Source: Bacteroidota bacterium (GTDB lineage Bacteria; Bacteroidota; Bacteroidia; Chitinophagales; Chitinophagaceae). From it: a stretch of DNA of 46,219 nucleotides. The first letter of the stretch is position 1. Every line of letters starts with the position of its first letter. The translations under genes were made by a program, and so were the position numbers. Of the stretch, positions 24,790 to 33,427 are shown one piece after another. The DNA lies in assembly GCA_023391015.1 (NCBI GenBank), contig JAEWBT010000083.1, positions 1 to 46,219 on the forward strand, given 5' to 3'. The notes below the pieces were generated by a model that was not told the DNA's origin, made no database searches, and worked only from the letters and a program-made list of their open reading frames with translations.

Positions 24790-26322
24790 ATGAAAAAAAC
24801 GCTTTTGGGCCTTAGCCTGATAAGTGTAGGCGCAGTCGCAGGGCTGTCCTCATGCTCATCGCAGAAATCTTCCGGCCGCTCTGCCACAACAGGCTGGGAA
24901 TATAACGATCCTAAGTTGGGTGGCTTCACCGTTCCGGCCGACTACGCAGGGCAGCAAACCGGGCCGGGCCTCACCTTTGTTGAAGGCGGCCGCTTCACCA
25001 TGGGCCAGCTGGCTGAGGACATCACCATGGAGCGCAACAGCGTGCCGCGTACCGTTTCTGTTTCTTCTTTTTATATGGATGAAACGGAAGTAGCCAACGT
25101 GGACTACCGCGAATATACCTACTGGCTTCAGCGCGCCTACGGCTCGGATTACCCGAATGTGGTGGCCCAGGCGCAGCCCGACCAAACGGTTTGGCGCAAG
25201 GGACTGGCCTACAACGAGCCGCTGACGCAGTATTATTTTAACCACGCCGCCTATAACAAATACCCTGTCGTAGGCGTCAACTGGTATCAGGCCAATGAAT
25301 ACTGCAAATGGCGCTCCGACCGGGTTAATGAATACATTCTGCAACGCAACGGCGCGCTGCAGAAAAACCCCAACCAGGTAAACGAAGACGTTTTTACCAC
25401 CGAAAGCTACGTCAATGGTCAATATGAAGGTCTCGCCGGCAAGAACCGCCAGCGCGACTTTGACCCTTCTGGCTCCGGACGTCGGAACTCTGGATACTCC
25501 GACGGTATGCTGCTGCCCAACTACCGCCTGCCAACCGAAGCGGAGTGGGAATATGCTGCTCTCGGCCTCATTGCCAACAACCCGGAACCAGCCGGAAAAC
25601 GCCGCCGGGGTGAGGAAGTTATCACTGACCGGAACGTGTATCCGTGGGGCGATGCCAACTCGACCCGCTATGGCCTGCGCAACGCCCAGCAAGGAGAATT
25701 CTACGGCAACTTCAAGCGTGACCGTGGCGATGTGATGGGTATTGCCGGTGGTCTCAACGACAACGCGGATATTCCGGCACCGGTGATGAGCTATAAAGCC
25801 AACGGCTTTGGTCTTTACAACATGGCCGGCAACGTAAGCGAGTGGACGCTTGACACCTACCGCCCGACCTCTTATCAAGACGTGGCCGACTTCCGGCCTT
25901 TCCGCGGAAACGTGTATGACACCTACCGCCGCGTGGCCGAAGACAATTCTATTGAGGAAAAAGATTCGCTCGGCCACCTGCCCCGCCGCGTGATGACGGT
26001 GGATGAAGTAACCGGCAAAAACCGCTACGAAACCCGCAATCCGGATATGCGCGACTATAAAGACGGCGACAGCGCTTCGCAGTATGCGTATCAATTTGGA
26101 AGCACTTCGCTGATCTCTAATGAAGCGAAAGTGATTAAAGGCGGTAGCTGGAACGACCGTGCCTACTGGATGGCACCCGGCACCCGTCGCTTTATGCAGG
26201 CCGGCGACGCCGCTTCCACAGTGGGCTTCCGCTGCGTGATGGACCGCCTGGGCTCGCCCAACGGCGTGAACACTGAAAAAGCAGGTAACTATTTCAGCGA
26301 TGACCGTCGCCGCCGTCGTTAG
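24790..26322 (+). CDS. gldJ: Gliding/type IX secretion lipoprotein GldJ
   Basis: GldJ is an outer-membrane lipoprotein essential for gliding and type IX secretion, needed to stabilise GldK. The 510 residues start with a lipoprotein signal with lipobox GLSSC (Cys22). The GldJ-type TGWEYNDPKLGGFTVPADY follows, then a formylglycine-generating-enzyme-like (SUMF1) fold: GPGLTFVEGGRFTMGQLAED, YMDETEVANVDYREYTYWLQ, YPVVGVNWYQANEYCKWRSD, YRLPTEAEWEYAALGL, FGLYNMAGNVSEWTLDTYRP, KVIKGGSWNDRAYWMAPGTR and VGFRCVMD. The N-terminal motif tells GldJ from GldK. It faces porU and precedes murF, the order known in Flavobacterium. Confidence 0.92.
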   Translation: MKKTLLGLSLISVGAVAGLSSCSSQKSSGRSATTGWEYNDPKLGGFTVPADYAGQQTGPGLTFVEGGRFTMGQLAEDITMERNSVPRTVSVSSFYMDETEVANVDYREYTYWLQRAYGSDYPNVVAQAQPDQTVWRKGLAYNEPLTQYYFNHAAYNKYPVVGVNWYQANEYCKWRSDRVNEYILQRNGALQKNPNQVNEDVFTTESYVNGQYEGLAGKNRQRDFDPSGSGRRNSGYSDGMLLPNYRLPTEAEWEYAALGLIANNPEPAGKRRRGEEVITDRNVYPWGDANSTRYGLRNAQQGEFYGNFKRDRGDVMGIAGGLNDNADIPAPVMSYKANGFGLYNMAGNVSEWTLDTYRPTSYQDVADFRPFRGNVYDTYRRVAEDNSIEEKDSLGHLPRRVMTVDEVTGKNRYETRNPDMRDYKDGDSASQYAYQFGSTSLISNEAKVIKGGSWNDRAYWMAPGTRRFMQAGDAASTVGFRCVMDRLGSPNGVNTEKAGNYFSDDRRRRR

Positions 26323-26349
26323 TTTTTAAAGCTCTGAAGGCTTCTTTTA

Positions 26350-26386
26350 AAATCCCCTTTCCAAACCGGAAAGGGGATTTATTTTT
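26350..26386 (+). terminator. Terminator between gldJ and murF
   Basis: Thirteen-base arms AAATCCCCTTTCC and GGAAAGGGGATTT (26350-26362, 26368-26380) are followed by ATTTTT. This suggests murF has its own promoter or depends on partial read-through. Confidence 0.88.
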
Positions 26387-26409
26387 AGCCTTATTTTTCC
26401 GGAAATTTC

Positions 26410-27726
26410 ATGTCTCTCTCAGCGCTCTACGACCTTTTTTTGCAGCACCCTGCGGTCTGCACCGATACCCGAAAAGTGGTTCCCGGCAGCCTTTTCTTTG
26501 CCCTGAAAGGCCCAAACTTTAACGGCAATCTTTTTGCGCAGGAAGCCTTGGATAAAGGTGCGGCTTATGCGGTGGTGGATAAGAGCGAAGTTTCCGGAAA
26601 TAATGACCGTTTTGTAGGGGTGGAAGACACTTTGGAGACCCTGCAAGACCTGGCATATCACCACCGGATGCAAATGGACATTCCGGTAATCGCGATTACT
26701 GGTTCTAATGGGAAAACTACGACCAAAGAACTCACCACTGCTGTATGTCGCACCCGGTACCGGACGCTGGCTACCGAAGGCAATCTGAACAACCATATTG
26801 GTGTACCACTGACTTTGCTGCGGCTGCGACCAGAGCATCAGGTGGCGATTATAGAAATGGGGGCCAACCATCAGCGTGAGATTGCGCTTTACTGCCGTAT
26901 TGCCGCGCCGACGCATGGCCTGATTACCAACTGCGGTAAAGCGCATATTGAAGGATTTGGAGGCGAAGCGGGCGTGCGCAAAGGCAAAGGGGAACTGTAT
27001 GACTATCTGCGCGAAGAAGGCGGAAAGGTTTTTTTGTATGCAGATGCCCCTTACCTGGAAGAAATGGCTGCCGGAATTTCCGGAATTCTACGTTATGGCA
27101 GCAGCGAAAACTGCGAGGTGCAGGGCACGCTTCTGCCGGATGCAAAAGGCTTTTTGCGTTTCCGTGCCAAAACAAAAAATGACACAGCAGCAATTCAGAC
27201 CCAGCTGGTCGGCGATTATAATTTACCCAACGCACTGGCCGCGCTAGCTGTTGGCGACGCACTCGGCATTCCGCTGGCCGAAGGGGCCCGCGCCGTGGCA
27301 GATTACACGCCGGATAACAGTCGCTCGCAACAAATCGCCTGGGCCGGAAACACGCTGATCCTGGATGCCTACAATGCCAACCCCAGCAGTATGCGGGCTG
27401 CTATCAGCGCTTTTGCCGACCGCACCGGTGGGAAAGGAATTTTATGGCTGGGCGCCATGAAAGAAATGGGCGTGGACAGCGAAAAAGAACACCGTGAACT
27501 GGTGCAGTTTATTCAGCAATGGCCCTGGGAAAACGTAGTTTTGGTAGGCAAGGAATTTGAAAACACAGTTACTGATGCACGCTGGTTCCCGGATGTGGAA
27601 ACGGCTTTTATGGAGATGCAAAAGGATGCGTTGCCAAGTGGGGAGAACATCTTGTTGAAAGGCTCGCGGGGCAGCCGCATGGAGCGCCTGCTGGAACTGG
27701 CACCTGATTCCGGAAAAAGGGAGTGA
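26410..27726 (+). CDS. murF: UDP-MurNAc-tripeptide--D-Ala-D-Ala ligase (MurF)
   Basis: This ATP-dependent ligase adds D-Ala-D-Ala to the peptidoglycan precursor in the cytoplasm. The 438 residues have an N-terminal UDP-binding domain (TDTRKVVPGSLFFALKGPNF, NGNLFAQEALDKGAAYAVVD), the ATP P-loop GSNGKTTT at 98-105, and NLNNHIGVPLTLLRLRPEHQ. They continue with IEMGANHQREIALYCRIAAP, DAYNANPSSMRAAI and a C-terminal domain with LWLGAMKEMGVDSEKEH and ILLKGSRGSRMERLLE. The set is complete. It follows gldJ after a terminator; that neighbourhood is conserved. The start codon is preceded within five bases by a TTCCGGAA copy (26397-26404). Confidence 0.96.
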   Translation: MSLSALYDLFLQHPAVCTDTRKVVPGSLFFALKGPNFNGNLFAQEALDKGAAYAVVDKSEVSGNNDRFVGVEDTLETLQDLAYHHRMQMDIPVIAITGSNGKTTTKELTTAVCRTRYRTLATEGNLNNHIGVPLTLLRLRPEHQVAIIEMGANHQREIALYCRIAAPTHGLITNCGKAHIEGFGGEAGVRKGKGELYDYLREEGGKVFLYADAPYLEEMAAGISGILRYGSSENCEVQGTLLPDAKGFLRFRAKTKNDTAAIQTQLVGDYNLPNALAALAVGDALGIPLAEGARAVADYTPDNSRSQQIAWAGNTLILDAYNANPSSMRAAISAFADRTGGKGILWLGAMKEMGVDSEKEHRELVQFIQQWPWENVVLVGKEFENTVTDARWFPDVETAFMEMQKDALPSGENILLKGSRGSRMERLLELAPDSGKRE

Positions 27727-27728
27727 TT

Positions 27729-27793
27729 TTCCGGAAATCCCGGCGGTCGGTACTCGAGAAATACCATGGTACTGATACATTTCATTTCCGGAA
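27729..27793. repeat. Two TTCCGGAA palindromes in the murF-PLP gene gap
   Basis: Copies at 27729-27736 and 27786-27793 follow a third at 27708-27715 inside the last murF codons. Nothing else is recognisable in the 186-base gap apart from the promoter box at 27897. Confidence 0.8.
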
Positions 27794-27896
27794 AAAAGAG
27801 CTGTGAACGGGCTTGGACCGGTGTTCAAAACCGGATTCAAGTAACCGTATTTTTCTTTTCGGGCAACGGACGTTAGCTGCTATTAAACACCCATGT

Positions 27897-27904
27897 TATC
27901 TTTG
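27897..27904 (+). promoter_or_regulatory. -7 box TATCTTTG for the Cys/Met PLP enzyme
   Basis: This exact TAnnTTTG match ends eight bases before ATG 27913. The predicted transcript starts only a few bases before that ATG; the second ATG (27931) would give a leader of about 20 bases. Confidence 0.65.
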
Positions 27905-27912
27905 CCCGCATT

Positions 27913-29190
27913 ATGGCAACGGAAACAGACATGACGCAGGGTTTTAACACCCTTTGCATTCACGGCGGCCATCGCCCCGACGGCCACCGCGCCCACCACA
28001 CTCCTATCTACGCATCTTCGACCTACACCTTCGACAATGCTGCACAAGCCGCTGCCGTTTTTAGTGGGCAGGAAGAAGGCTATCTCTACAGCCGCTGGGG
28101 CAACCCGACAGTGCGGGAAGCCGAGGAAAAAATCGCTGCGCTCGAAGGCTTCCGCCTGACCGACGATTCCGGAAATCCACTTCGTCCGCAAGCGCTTCTA
28201 CACGCCTCCGGGATGGCAGCCATCCAAACCTTGTTTTTCAGCACGCTGAATAGCGGTGATGCCATTCTGACACAAGGTTCGCTCTATGGCGGTACGCAGG
28301 AAACGCTGGAAAAAATTCTGCCGCCACTGGGTATTTCTTTCTACGCTGCCGACTTCGCCAACGACGCCGAAATGGAGAAAATGATTGTGGCGCATCCGGA
28401 AATCAAGCTGGTGTATCTGGAAACGCCCGACAACCCGACCATCCGCCTGGTGGATCTGGAAAAGCTGGGCGCGTTCTGCCGGAAGCACAACCTGATTATG
28501 GCCGTGGACAATACTTTTTGCACCCCGTATCTACAGCAGCCATTCCAGTATGGCGCGGATTACATCGTGCATTCTACCACCAAATTTCTCAACGGCCACG
28601 GCACAGCAATCGGCGGTGCGCTCGTAGCCCGCACATCGGAATTGATGACCGACCGCATGGTGAAAACCTTTCGCTTGATGGGCGGCAATTCCAATCCTTT
28701 TGATGCGTTTTTGCTTGTGAACGGGATGCGGACCCTGCCTCTGCGGGTCGATCGCCACTGCGAAAACGCTCAGAAACTGGCTGAGTTTTTGGAAAAGCAG
28801 ACCGACGTGACCGAAGTGCATTTTCCGGGATTGAAAAGCCACCCGCAGCATGACCTGGCGAAGGCGCAAATGCGCAAAAGCGGCTCGATGGTGGCCTTTG
28901 AATTGAAAGGTGGTTTTGAGGCAGCGGTGGATTTCCTGAACGCCATGAAGTTGTGCAAATTCGCGGTTTCCCTGGGCACGGTAGATACCTTGATTTCGCA
29001 CCCTGCTTCTTCTACACACAAAGGCGTTGCGCCCGAAACCCGCGCGCGCGCCGGTGTTACTGATGGTTTGATTCGCATCAGCGTCGGCACCGAAAACATC
29101 GAAGACATTATCGCCGATGTTTCGCAGTCGATTGCAGCCGCGCACCGGTCGGAGGCGGACGTGCGGAAAGCCGAAACGGTAGGCGCATAG
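27913..29190 (+). CDS. Cys/Met-metabolism PLP enzyme (gamma-lyase/gamma-synthase family)
   Basis: This is a trans-sulfuration enzyme of the cystathionine gamma-synthase, methionine gamma-lyase or O-acylhomoserine sulfhydrylase group. The 425 residues show TPIYASSTYTFDNAAQAAAV, YSRWGNPTVREAEEKIAALE, ASGMAAIQTLFFSTLNSGDA, YLETPDNPTIRLVDLEKLGA and the PLP lysine Lys224 in HSTTKFLNGHGTAIGGALVA. SLGTVDTLISHPASSTHKG and GLIRISVGTENIEDIIADVS complete the C-terminal half. Members cannot be told apart by motif alone. The start may be the second ATG (27931), since the promoter box lies so close to the first. It is monocistronic with its own terminator. Confidence 0.92.
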   Translation: MATETDMTQGFNTLCIHGGHRPDGHRAHHTPIYASSTYTFDNAAQAAAVFSGQEEGYLYSRWGNPTVREAEEKIAALEGFRLTDDSGNPLRPQALLHASGMAAIQTLFFSTLNSGDAILTQGSLYGGTQETLEKILPPLGISFYAADFANDAEMEKMIVAHPEIKLVYLETPDNPTIRLVDLEKLGAFCRKHNLIMAVDNTFCTPYLQQPFQYGADYIVHSTTKFLNGHGTAIGGALVARTSELMTDRMVKTFRLMGGNSNPFDAFLLVNGMRTLPLRVDRHCENAQKLAEFLEKQTDVTEVHFPGLKSHPQHDLAKAQMRKSGSMVAFELKGGFEAAVDFLNAMKLCKFAVSLGTVDTLISHPASSTHKGVAPETRARAGVTDGLIRISVGTENIEDIIADVSQSIAAAHRSEADVRKAETVGA

Positions 29191-29208
29191 GCGCTGCTTT
29201 TATTTATT

Positions 29209-29250
29209 AAAACACCTGTCAGGTTTTCGGAAACCTGACAGGTGTTTTGT
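29209..29250 (+). terminator. Perfect terminator after the PLP enzyme
   Basis: Arms of 18 bases with no mismatch (29209-29226 and 29231-29248) close a TCGG tetraloop and are flanked by A and T runs. Confidence 0.95.
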
Positions 29251-29252
29251 TT

Positions 29253-29280
29253 TTCCGGAAATCGGGTGGATTTTCCGGAA
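29253..29280. repeat. Pair of TTCCGGAA palindromes
   Basis: Copies at 29253-29260 and 29273-29280 sit just after a terminator, again 20 bases apart start to start, as at 9931/9951 and 1735/1755. Confidence 0.8.
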
Positions 29281-29383
29281 AATAGTGGCTGTTAAAAGGG
29301 TTTGATTAACGGTATCGTACCGCATCACAAGCAGGCGACCGGAAGCGGTCTCCAAAATTCATTCATCTAAAAGGAGCCTCTTC

Positions 29384-29467
29384 TTTTGTCATTCTGCCAA
29401 AGGCGGAATCTCATAAAAAGGATGTCCGTATGACTGTGAGACCCTGCCCAAAGGCAGGGTGACAAAA
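29384..29467. repeat. 84-bp dyad element, REP/MITE-like
   Basis: Outer arms TTTTGTCATTCTGCC (29384-29398) and GGCAGGGTGACAAAA (29453-29467) pair with two mismatches. Inner GGAATCTCA (29404-29412) pairs imperfectly with TGTGAGACC (29435-29443). The second half contains its own hairpin CCCTGCC/GGCAGGG. This looks like a short non-autonomous repeat with no coding capacity; I recall similar sequences in other Bacteroidota genomes but cannot verify it here. Confidence 0.6.
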
Positions 29468-29562
29468 TAAAGCCCAATGCAGTTCTGACTCAAGAGCACG
29501 CCAAGGTTAGCGAAACATTTATCTCTACAAGCTATCCATGCTGTATTGATGTTGTAATACCA

Positions 29563-29596
29563 AAACGAGCGCTCCTCTTTTGTAGAGCGCTCGTTT
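29563..29596 (-). terminator. Terminator after the LolA-like gene
   Basis: Perfect 12-base arms AAACGAGCGCTC (29563-29574) and GAGCGCTCGTTT (29585-29596) are followed on the minus strand by TTGG. It lies 67 bases beyond the lolA-like stop. Confidence 0.85.
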
Positions 29597-29662
29597 CAAA
29601 TTACGGGTTGGCTTTTGGGCCTCGAAAATTTGAGTTTGGGGTTTTGGTTCTTGGCTCCGCTT

Positions 29663-30304
29663 TTACCGCAAATCCACAACCTCTACGTTTTTGTGCTTAT
29701 TGGCGTCAAAGCTGAAAGCAGCGTCTGAGACCGGCGCATTGGGGGTATAATTGTTCACGGTGTATTGATAAACGGTGCCGTTTTTTTCAGTAATGGTACC
29801 GCCGATCAGGTTTTTGGTTTTGGCGTCTATGGCCAACTCCACTTTCTTGAATTGCTTGGCCGCTTTAGGCGTCAGCGCAATCACCTCGGCCACTTTTCCG
29901 GCTACTTTTTTAGCACCGATGTATTGGTAGTTGTATTCCTTGTCGTAAAAATTGGTGAACAGTTTGGTAGGAGAAAGCGTTTGCTCGGAAGGGTTGTAGT
30001 TGGTAACCTGCACTTCGCCGGCATCTTTCAGGTAGGTCCAAACCGTTTTGCCGTCGCAAAATATTTCCTGTGTGCCCAGCGAAACGTGGTATTTCGGGCC
30101 TTTCATCTCCAGGCTACCGGTGCGCTTTTCTTTGGTTTTGCCATTAGCCGAAGCCAGCGAAAGCGAAAAATTAGATTTCAGGGATTTCAACGCCGAAACG
30201 TTTTTGCTCAGGTTATCAAGCAGTGCTTTTGCTTTCGCATCGGTTTGCGCAAATGAAGGCGCAGCAAGGGAGAGAAGCGCAAGAGCGAAAAGTATTTTTT
30301 TCAT
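29663..30304 (-). CDS. LolA-like outer-membrane lipoprotein carrier
   Basis: This is a periplasmic half-barrel protein of the LolA/LppM type. I start at ATG 30304, which gives a signal peptide (MKKILFALALLSLAAPSFAQ); the upstream 49 codons to 30451 have no signal-like sequence and are rejected. The mature 193 residues show the family's DAKAKALLDNLSKNVSALKS, LKSNFSLSLASANGKTKEKR, GSLEMKGPKYHVSLGTQEIF, CDGKTVWTYLKDAGEVQVTN and a C-terminal AFSFDANKHKNVEVVDLR. It lies 58 bases downstream of ftsK on the same strand; the lolA-ftsK neighbourhood is familiar in Bacteroidota. Its role would be carrying lipoproteins to the outer membrane. Confidence 0.85.
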   Translation of the reverse strand: MKKILFALALLSLAAPSFAQTDAKAKALLDNLSKNVSALKSLKSNFSLSLASANGKTKEKRTGSLEMKGPKYHVSLGTQEIFCDGKTVWTYLKDAGEVQVTNYNPSEQTLSPTKLFTNFYDKEYNYQYIGAKKVAGKVAEVIALTPKAAKQFKKVELAIDAKTKNLIGGTITEKNGTVYQYTVNNYTPNAPVSDAAFSFDANKHKNVEVVDLR

Positions 30305-30313
30305 AGACAAGTG

Positions 30314-30321
30314 CAAAGGTG
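30314..30321 (-). promoter_or_regulatory. Near-consensus -7 box CACCTTTG for the LolA-like gene
   Basis: The minus-strand CACCTTTG ends nine bases before ATG 30304. It lies in the short ftsK-lolA gap and keeps the TTTG half of the consensus. Confidence 0.4.
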
Positions 30322-30362
30322 CTTTTATTGGGACCTTACAGACCCCTAAAAAAGCCCGATGT

Positions 30363-32984
30363 TTAGCCAAGGGTTTGTAAAAATTCCTCCAGCTCGGCTT
30401 CGGTATGGAATAAAACATCGCGCGGTTTGGAGCCGCTGGCAGGCCCCACAATGCCCGCTGCCTCTAACTGGTCCATGATGCGGCCCGCGCGGTTGTAGCC
30501 TAGGTTAAATTTACGTTGCAGCATAGAGGTAGAGCCGCTTTGGGTTTGAACGACTACCCGTGCGCAGTCATTAAACTTGGCATCGCGGTTGGTGAGGTCC
30601 ACAGTTTCTTTGGCGTTGTCTTCATCCGCGCCTTCGTATTCCGGCAGTTCAAATGCACTGGGGTAGCCGCGCTGCGAGCCGATAAAATCCACAATGTTTT
30701 CCACCTCCGGCGTGTCTACAAACGCGCATTGCAATCGCATCAGCTCTGAGCCGTGCGAAACCAGCATGTCGCCGCGGCCTACGAGTTGCTCCGCGCCACC
30801 CGCATCCAGAATCGTGCGGCTGTCCACCTTCGCCGAAACCTTGAAGGCCACGCGACCGGGGAAGTTGGCTTTGATGGTTCCGGTAATCACGTTCACGCTT
30901 GGGCGCTGGGTGGCAATGATGAGGTGAATGCCCACAGCGCGGGCCAGCTGGGCGAGGCGGGCAATGGGCATTTCCACTTCCTTGCCGGCGGTCATGATCA
31001 GATCGGCAAACTCATCTACGACCAACACAATAAACGGCAGGTATTTGTGGCCGCGCTCCGGATTGAGGCGGCGGGCCATAAACTTGTCGTTGTATTCTTT
31101 AATGTTCCGCGTACCGGCTTCTTTGAGCAACTCATAGCGGTTGTCCATCTCAATGCACAAGGCATTGAGGGTGTAAATCACTTTCTTTGTGTCGGTGATA
31201 ATGGCTTCCTCTTCGTTGGGCAGCTTGGCGAGAAAGTGTTTTTCGATGGTTTTATAAATGGAAAGCTCTACCTTTTTCGGGTCCACCATTACAAACTTCA
31301 GCTGGCTTGGATGCTTTTTATAAAGCAGCGAAACCAGGATGGCGTTAATCCCAACTGATTTTCCCTGACCCGTTGCACCGGCCATGAGCAAGTGGGGCAT
31401 GGTGGCGAGGTCCACGATGTAGTTTTCGTTGGAAATGGTTTTGCCCAGGGCTACCGGAAGGCTCATTTTCGCTTTCACGAATTTCTCCGAAGCCAGCAGC
31501 GCGCGCATAGATACCATTTGCTTGTTGGCGTTCGGTACTTCAATTCCAATCGTTCCTTTTCCGGGAATAGGGGCGATAATCCGGATGCCGAGGGCGGCAA
31601 GGTTAAGGGCAATATCGTCTTCCAGGTTCCGGATTTTAGAGATGCGCACCCCTTCTGCCGGAACGATTTCGTAGAGCGTTACCGTTGGGCCGACTGTAGC
31701 AGTGATGTGTTGGATTTCAATGCCAAAAGAGCGCAGCGTCTGGATAATCTGTTTTTTGTTTTTATCCAGTTCCTCAGTGTCGAGGGCGACGGCGTTTTGA
31801 TTGCGCTCTTCCAGCAGGTCGAGTGTCGGGAATTTATAATCGGGCAGATCCAGTTCCGGCGCATAAGGCTCGTTATCGGCCACTGAAATATGCGCACCGT
31901 GCTTGACGGTGATGGCGGCCGGCTTTTCTTCTACCTGAACCACTTCCAGCGCTAATTCTTTTTCTTCTGGTTTTACCACAGTTTTTGGGGGTTCTGGCGC
32001 AGGTGTTTTTACCACGGGTGGTTCCGGGGCTACAGGTGGGGTAGGGGAGGGAGCAGCAGATACCGGAATTTCCGGAAATTCAACAACCTCACCGGTTTCT
32101 ACATCGACCTGAACAGGAGGTGCTGTTTCCGGAGCCGTGTGCAGTTTCAAGGGGTTTTCTTTATTTGCATCTGCCGGCAGGTTTTGGAGCGGCTTGGGGT
32201 TGCTTTGAAGCGATTGCATCATAGCCGTTTCCGAAACGACTACCGTATCCAAAACTGAAGGTGGCGGTCCGACCGGCGCGGTGACTGCTACTTCATCAGC
32301 TGAAGGCGTGGGTGCAATGGCATTGTAGGCGGCACGGGCCGTGTAACGGGCGCGACGCAGCAGGGGGCGCACATCGAGCGCAAAAACCACGAAAAAAACA
32401 AAAGCCGTAATCGCCAGCAGGGCCAGCCCGGTACCGGCGGTTCCCAAAAGACCATTTAAAAAAAGCACCGCACTGCTTCCTAACGCACCCCCCCATGGGA
32501 AAGTACTTCCCGGCAGCGCAAACGTGAACAGAGGCGCTGCTACGAGCAACACCAATGCCAGCCAGCGCAGATAACGCATCGCAGGCAAGGCACGCCGGCC
32601 ATAAATAACATGCAGCCCTGCCACAATCAACCACAGCCCGATAGCCATAGAAGCAATGCCAAAGCACCGGAAAACCAGCAGGTGTGACAGCGAAGCCCCG
32701 AGGCGGCCCCCCCAATTGGATACTTCTGCGCGGTTGTGAATCAGGTAATCGGTGGTGCTGTCAACACCCGAAACCAAATCCTGATCGGCCTGCCACGTAA
32801 AAATGTAAGATAGCAGCGACATCAGCAGAAAGGCACCGGCTACCAGCAGCACGGTGCCAATAATCAGTTTAGGGCGGCGGCTTTTATGGGTAAGCGGGCG
32901 GGGCGAAAGGCGCTCCTTGGGTGCCGTCGCCCTTAATGGCGGCGGCGCAGCTTTTTGGGATGGATTTTTCTTGGTTGTGGCCAT
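30363..32984 (-). CDS. ftsK: DNA translocase FtsK/SpoIIIE
   Basis: FtsK couples chromosome segregation to division at the septum. The 873 residues have four N-terminal membrane helices (about 40-205) and a Pro/Glu-rich linker (about 240-370). The motor follows: FGIEIQHITATVGPTVTLYE, Walker A GATGQGKSVGINA, Walker B FIVLVVDEFADLIMTAGKE, and RLAQLARAVGIHLIIATQRP. The gamma winged helix that reads KOPS sites ends it (SGSTSMLQRKFNLGYNRAGR, IMDQLEAAGIVGPASGSKPR). It is full length. A TAGCTTCG sequence (33007-33014 on the minus strand) 22 bases before the ATG may be a weak promoter. The lolA-like gene follows after 58 bases. Confidence 0.95.
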   Translation of the reverse strand: MATTKKNPSQKAAPPPLRATAPKERLSPRPLTHKSRRPKLIIGTVLLVAGAFLLMSLLSYIFTWQADQDLVSGVDSTTDYLIHNRAEVSNWGGRLGASLSHLLVFRCFGIASMAIGLWLIVAGLHVIYGRRALPAMRYLRWLALVLLVAAPLFTFALPGSTFPWGGALGSSAVLFLNGLLGTAGTGLALLAITAFVFFVVFALDVRPLLRRARYTARAAYNAIAPTPSADEVAVTAPVGPPPSVLDTVVVSETAMMQSLQSNPKPLQNLPADANKENPLKLHTAPETAPPVQVDVETGEVVEFPEIPVSAAPSPTPPVAPEPPVVKTPAPEPPKTVVKPEEKELALEVVQVEEKPAAITVKHGAHISVADNEPYAPELDLPDYKFPTLDLLEERNQNAVALDTEELDKNKKQIIQTLRSFGIEIQHITATVGPTVTLYEIVPAEGVRISKIRNLEDDIALNLAALGIRIIAPIPGKGTIGIEVPNANKQMVSMRALLASEKFVKAKMSLPVALGKTISNENYIVDLATMPHLLMAGATGQGKSVGINAILVSLLYKKHPSQLKFVMVDPKKVELSIYKTIEKHFLAKLPNEEEAIITDTKKVIYTLNALCIEMDNRYELLKEAGTRNIKEYNDKFMARRLNPERGHKYLPFIVLVVDEFADLIMTAGKEVEMPIARLAQLARAVGIHLIIATQRPSVNVITGTIKANFPGRVAFKVSAKVDSRTILDAGGAEQLVGRGDMLVSHGSELMRLQCAFVDTPEVENIVDFIGSQRGYPSAFELPEYEGADEDNAKETVDLTNRDAKFNDCARVVVQTQSGSTSMLQRKFNLGYNRAGRIMDQLEAAGIVGPASGSKPRDVLFHTEAELEEFLQTLG

Positions 32985-33427
32985 AGGAAACGACAGGGAC
33001 GGTTGGCGAAGCTACAATAATCTACGCGCCCTGATGGGGATAAAAGTGTAAAATTCTATCGGCTACCCAACTGTTTTTCCGAAAAAGCCGTCTGTATGAA
33101 AACAGCGCTTTGGGCCGGGCAGGTTTGCTGTAATTTGCAGGCCAGAGGCGGAATTTGGAAAACAGAAACAGCTGCTTTTTTGCATGTAAATTTAATCCTT
33201 ATGAACAGATTTTTTCACTGCCTATTGCAGCGTTGAATTACTATCGTATTTTTAGCCGTTGAGAAGCATTTAACAGCCGCTCCGGAAAGGGCCCTTCGGA
33301 TGGTTTGGAACCTTATTCCGGAGACCCACAAAAGCCACCGGCAGATGCCCCTCCAAACGACCGAAACGCTTTGCTTATCTCCCAAAAACCAGTACTCCTC
33401 CCAACCGGACGTCGTCCATCAGCGCAT
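32985..33427. other. Divergent intergenic region between ftsK and the porP-type gene
   Basis: No gene is convincing here. The plus-strand ORF that runs into porP from 33305 carries no signal peptide until 33428. A possible box TATTTTTA lies at 33247-33254, 174 bases before porP, leaving a long leader. No hairpin or motif stands out. Confidence 0.45.

Larger units (their letters stand above)
29251..29562. other. Gene-free stretch with palindromes and a dyad element
   Basis: This holds two TTCCGGAA copies (29253, 29273) and an 84-base inverted-repeat element (29384-29467). The rest shows no ORF or recognisable RNA. Confidence 0.6.

Noticed and set aside
24856..26094. 412-codon ORF antisense to gldJ
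   Set aside because: It is a shadow of gldJ, composed of Val/Ile/His/Arg runs from GC-rich third positions.
29209..29250. Riboswitch or attenuator
   Set aside because: A perfect 18-base stem with a tetraloop directly after a stop codon is a plain terminator.
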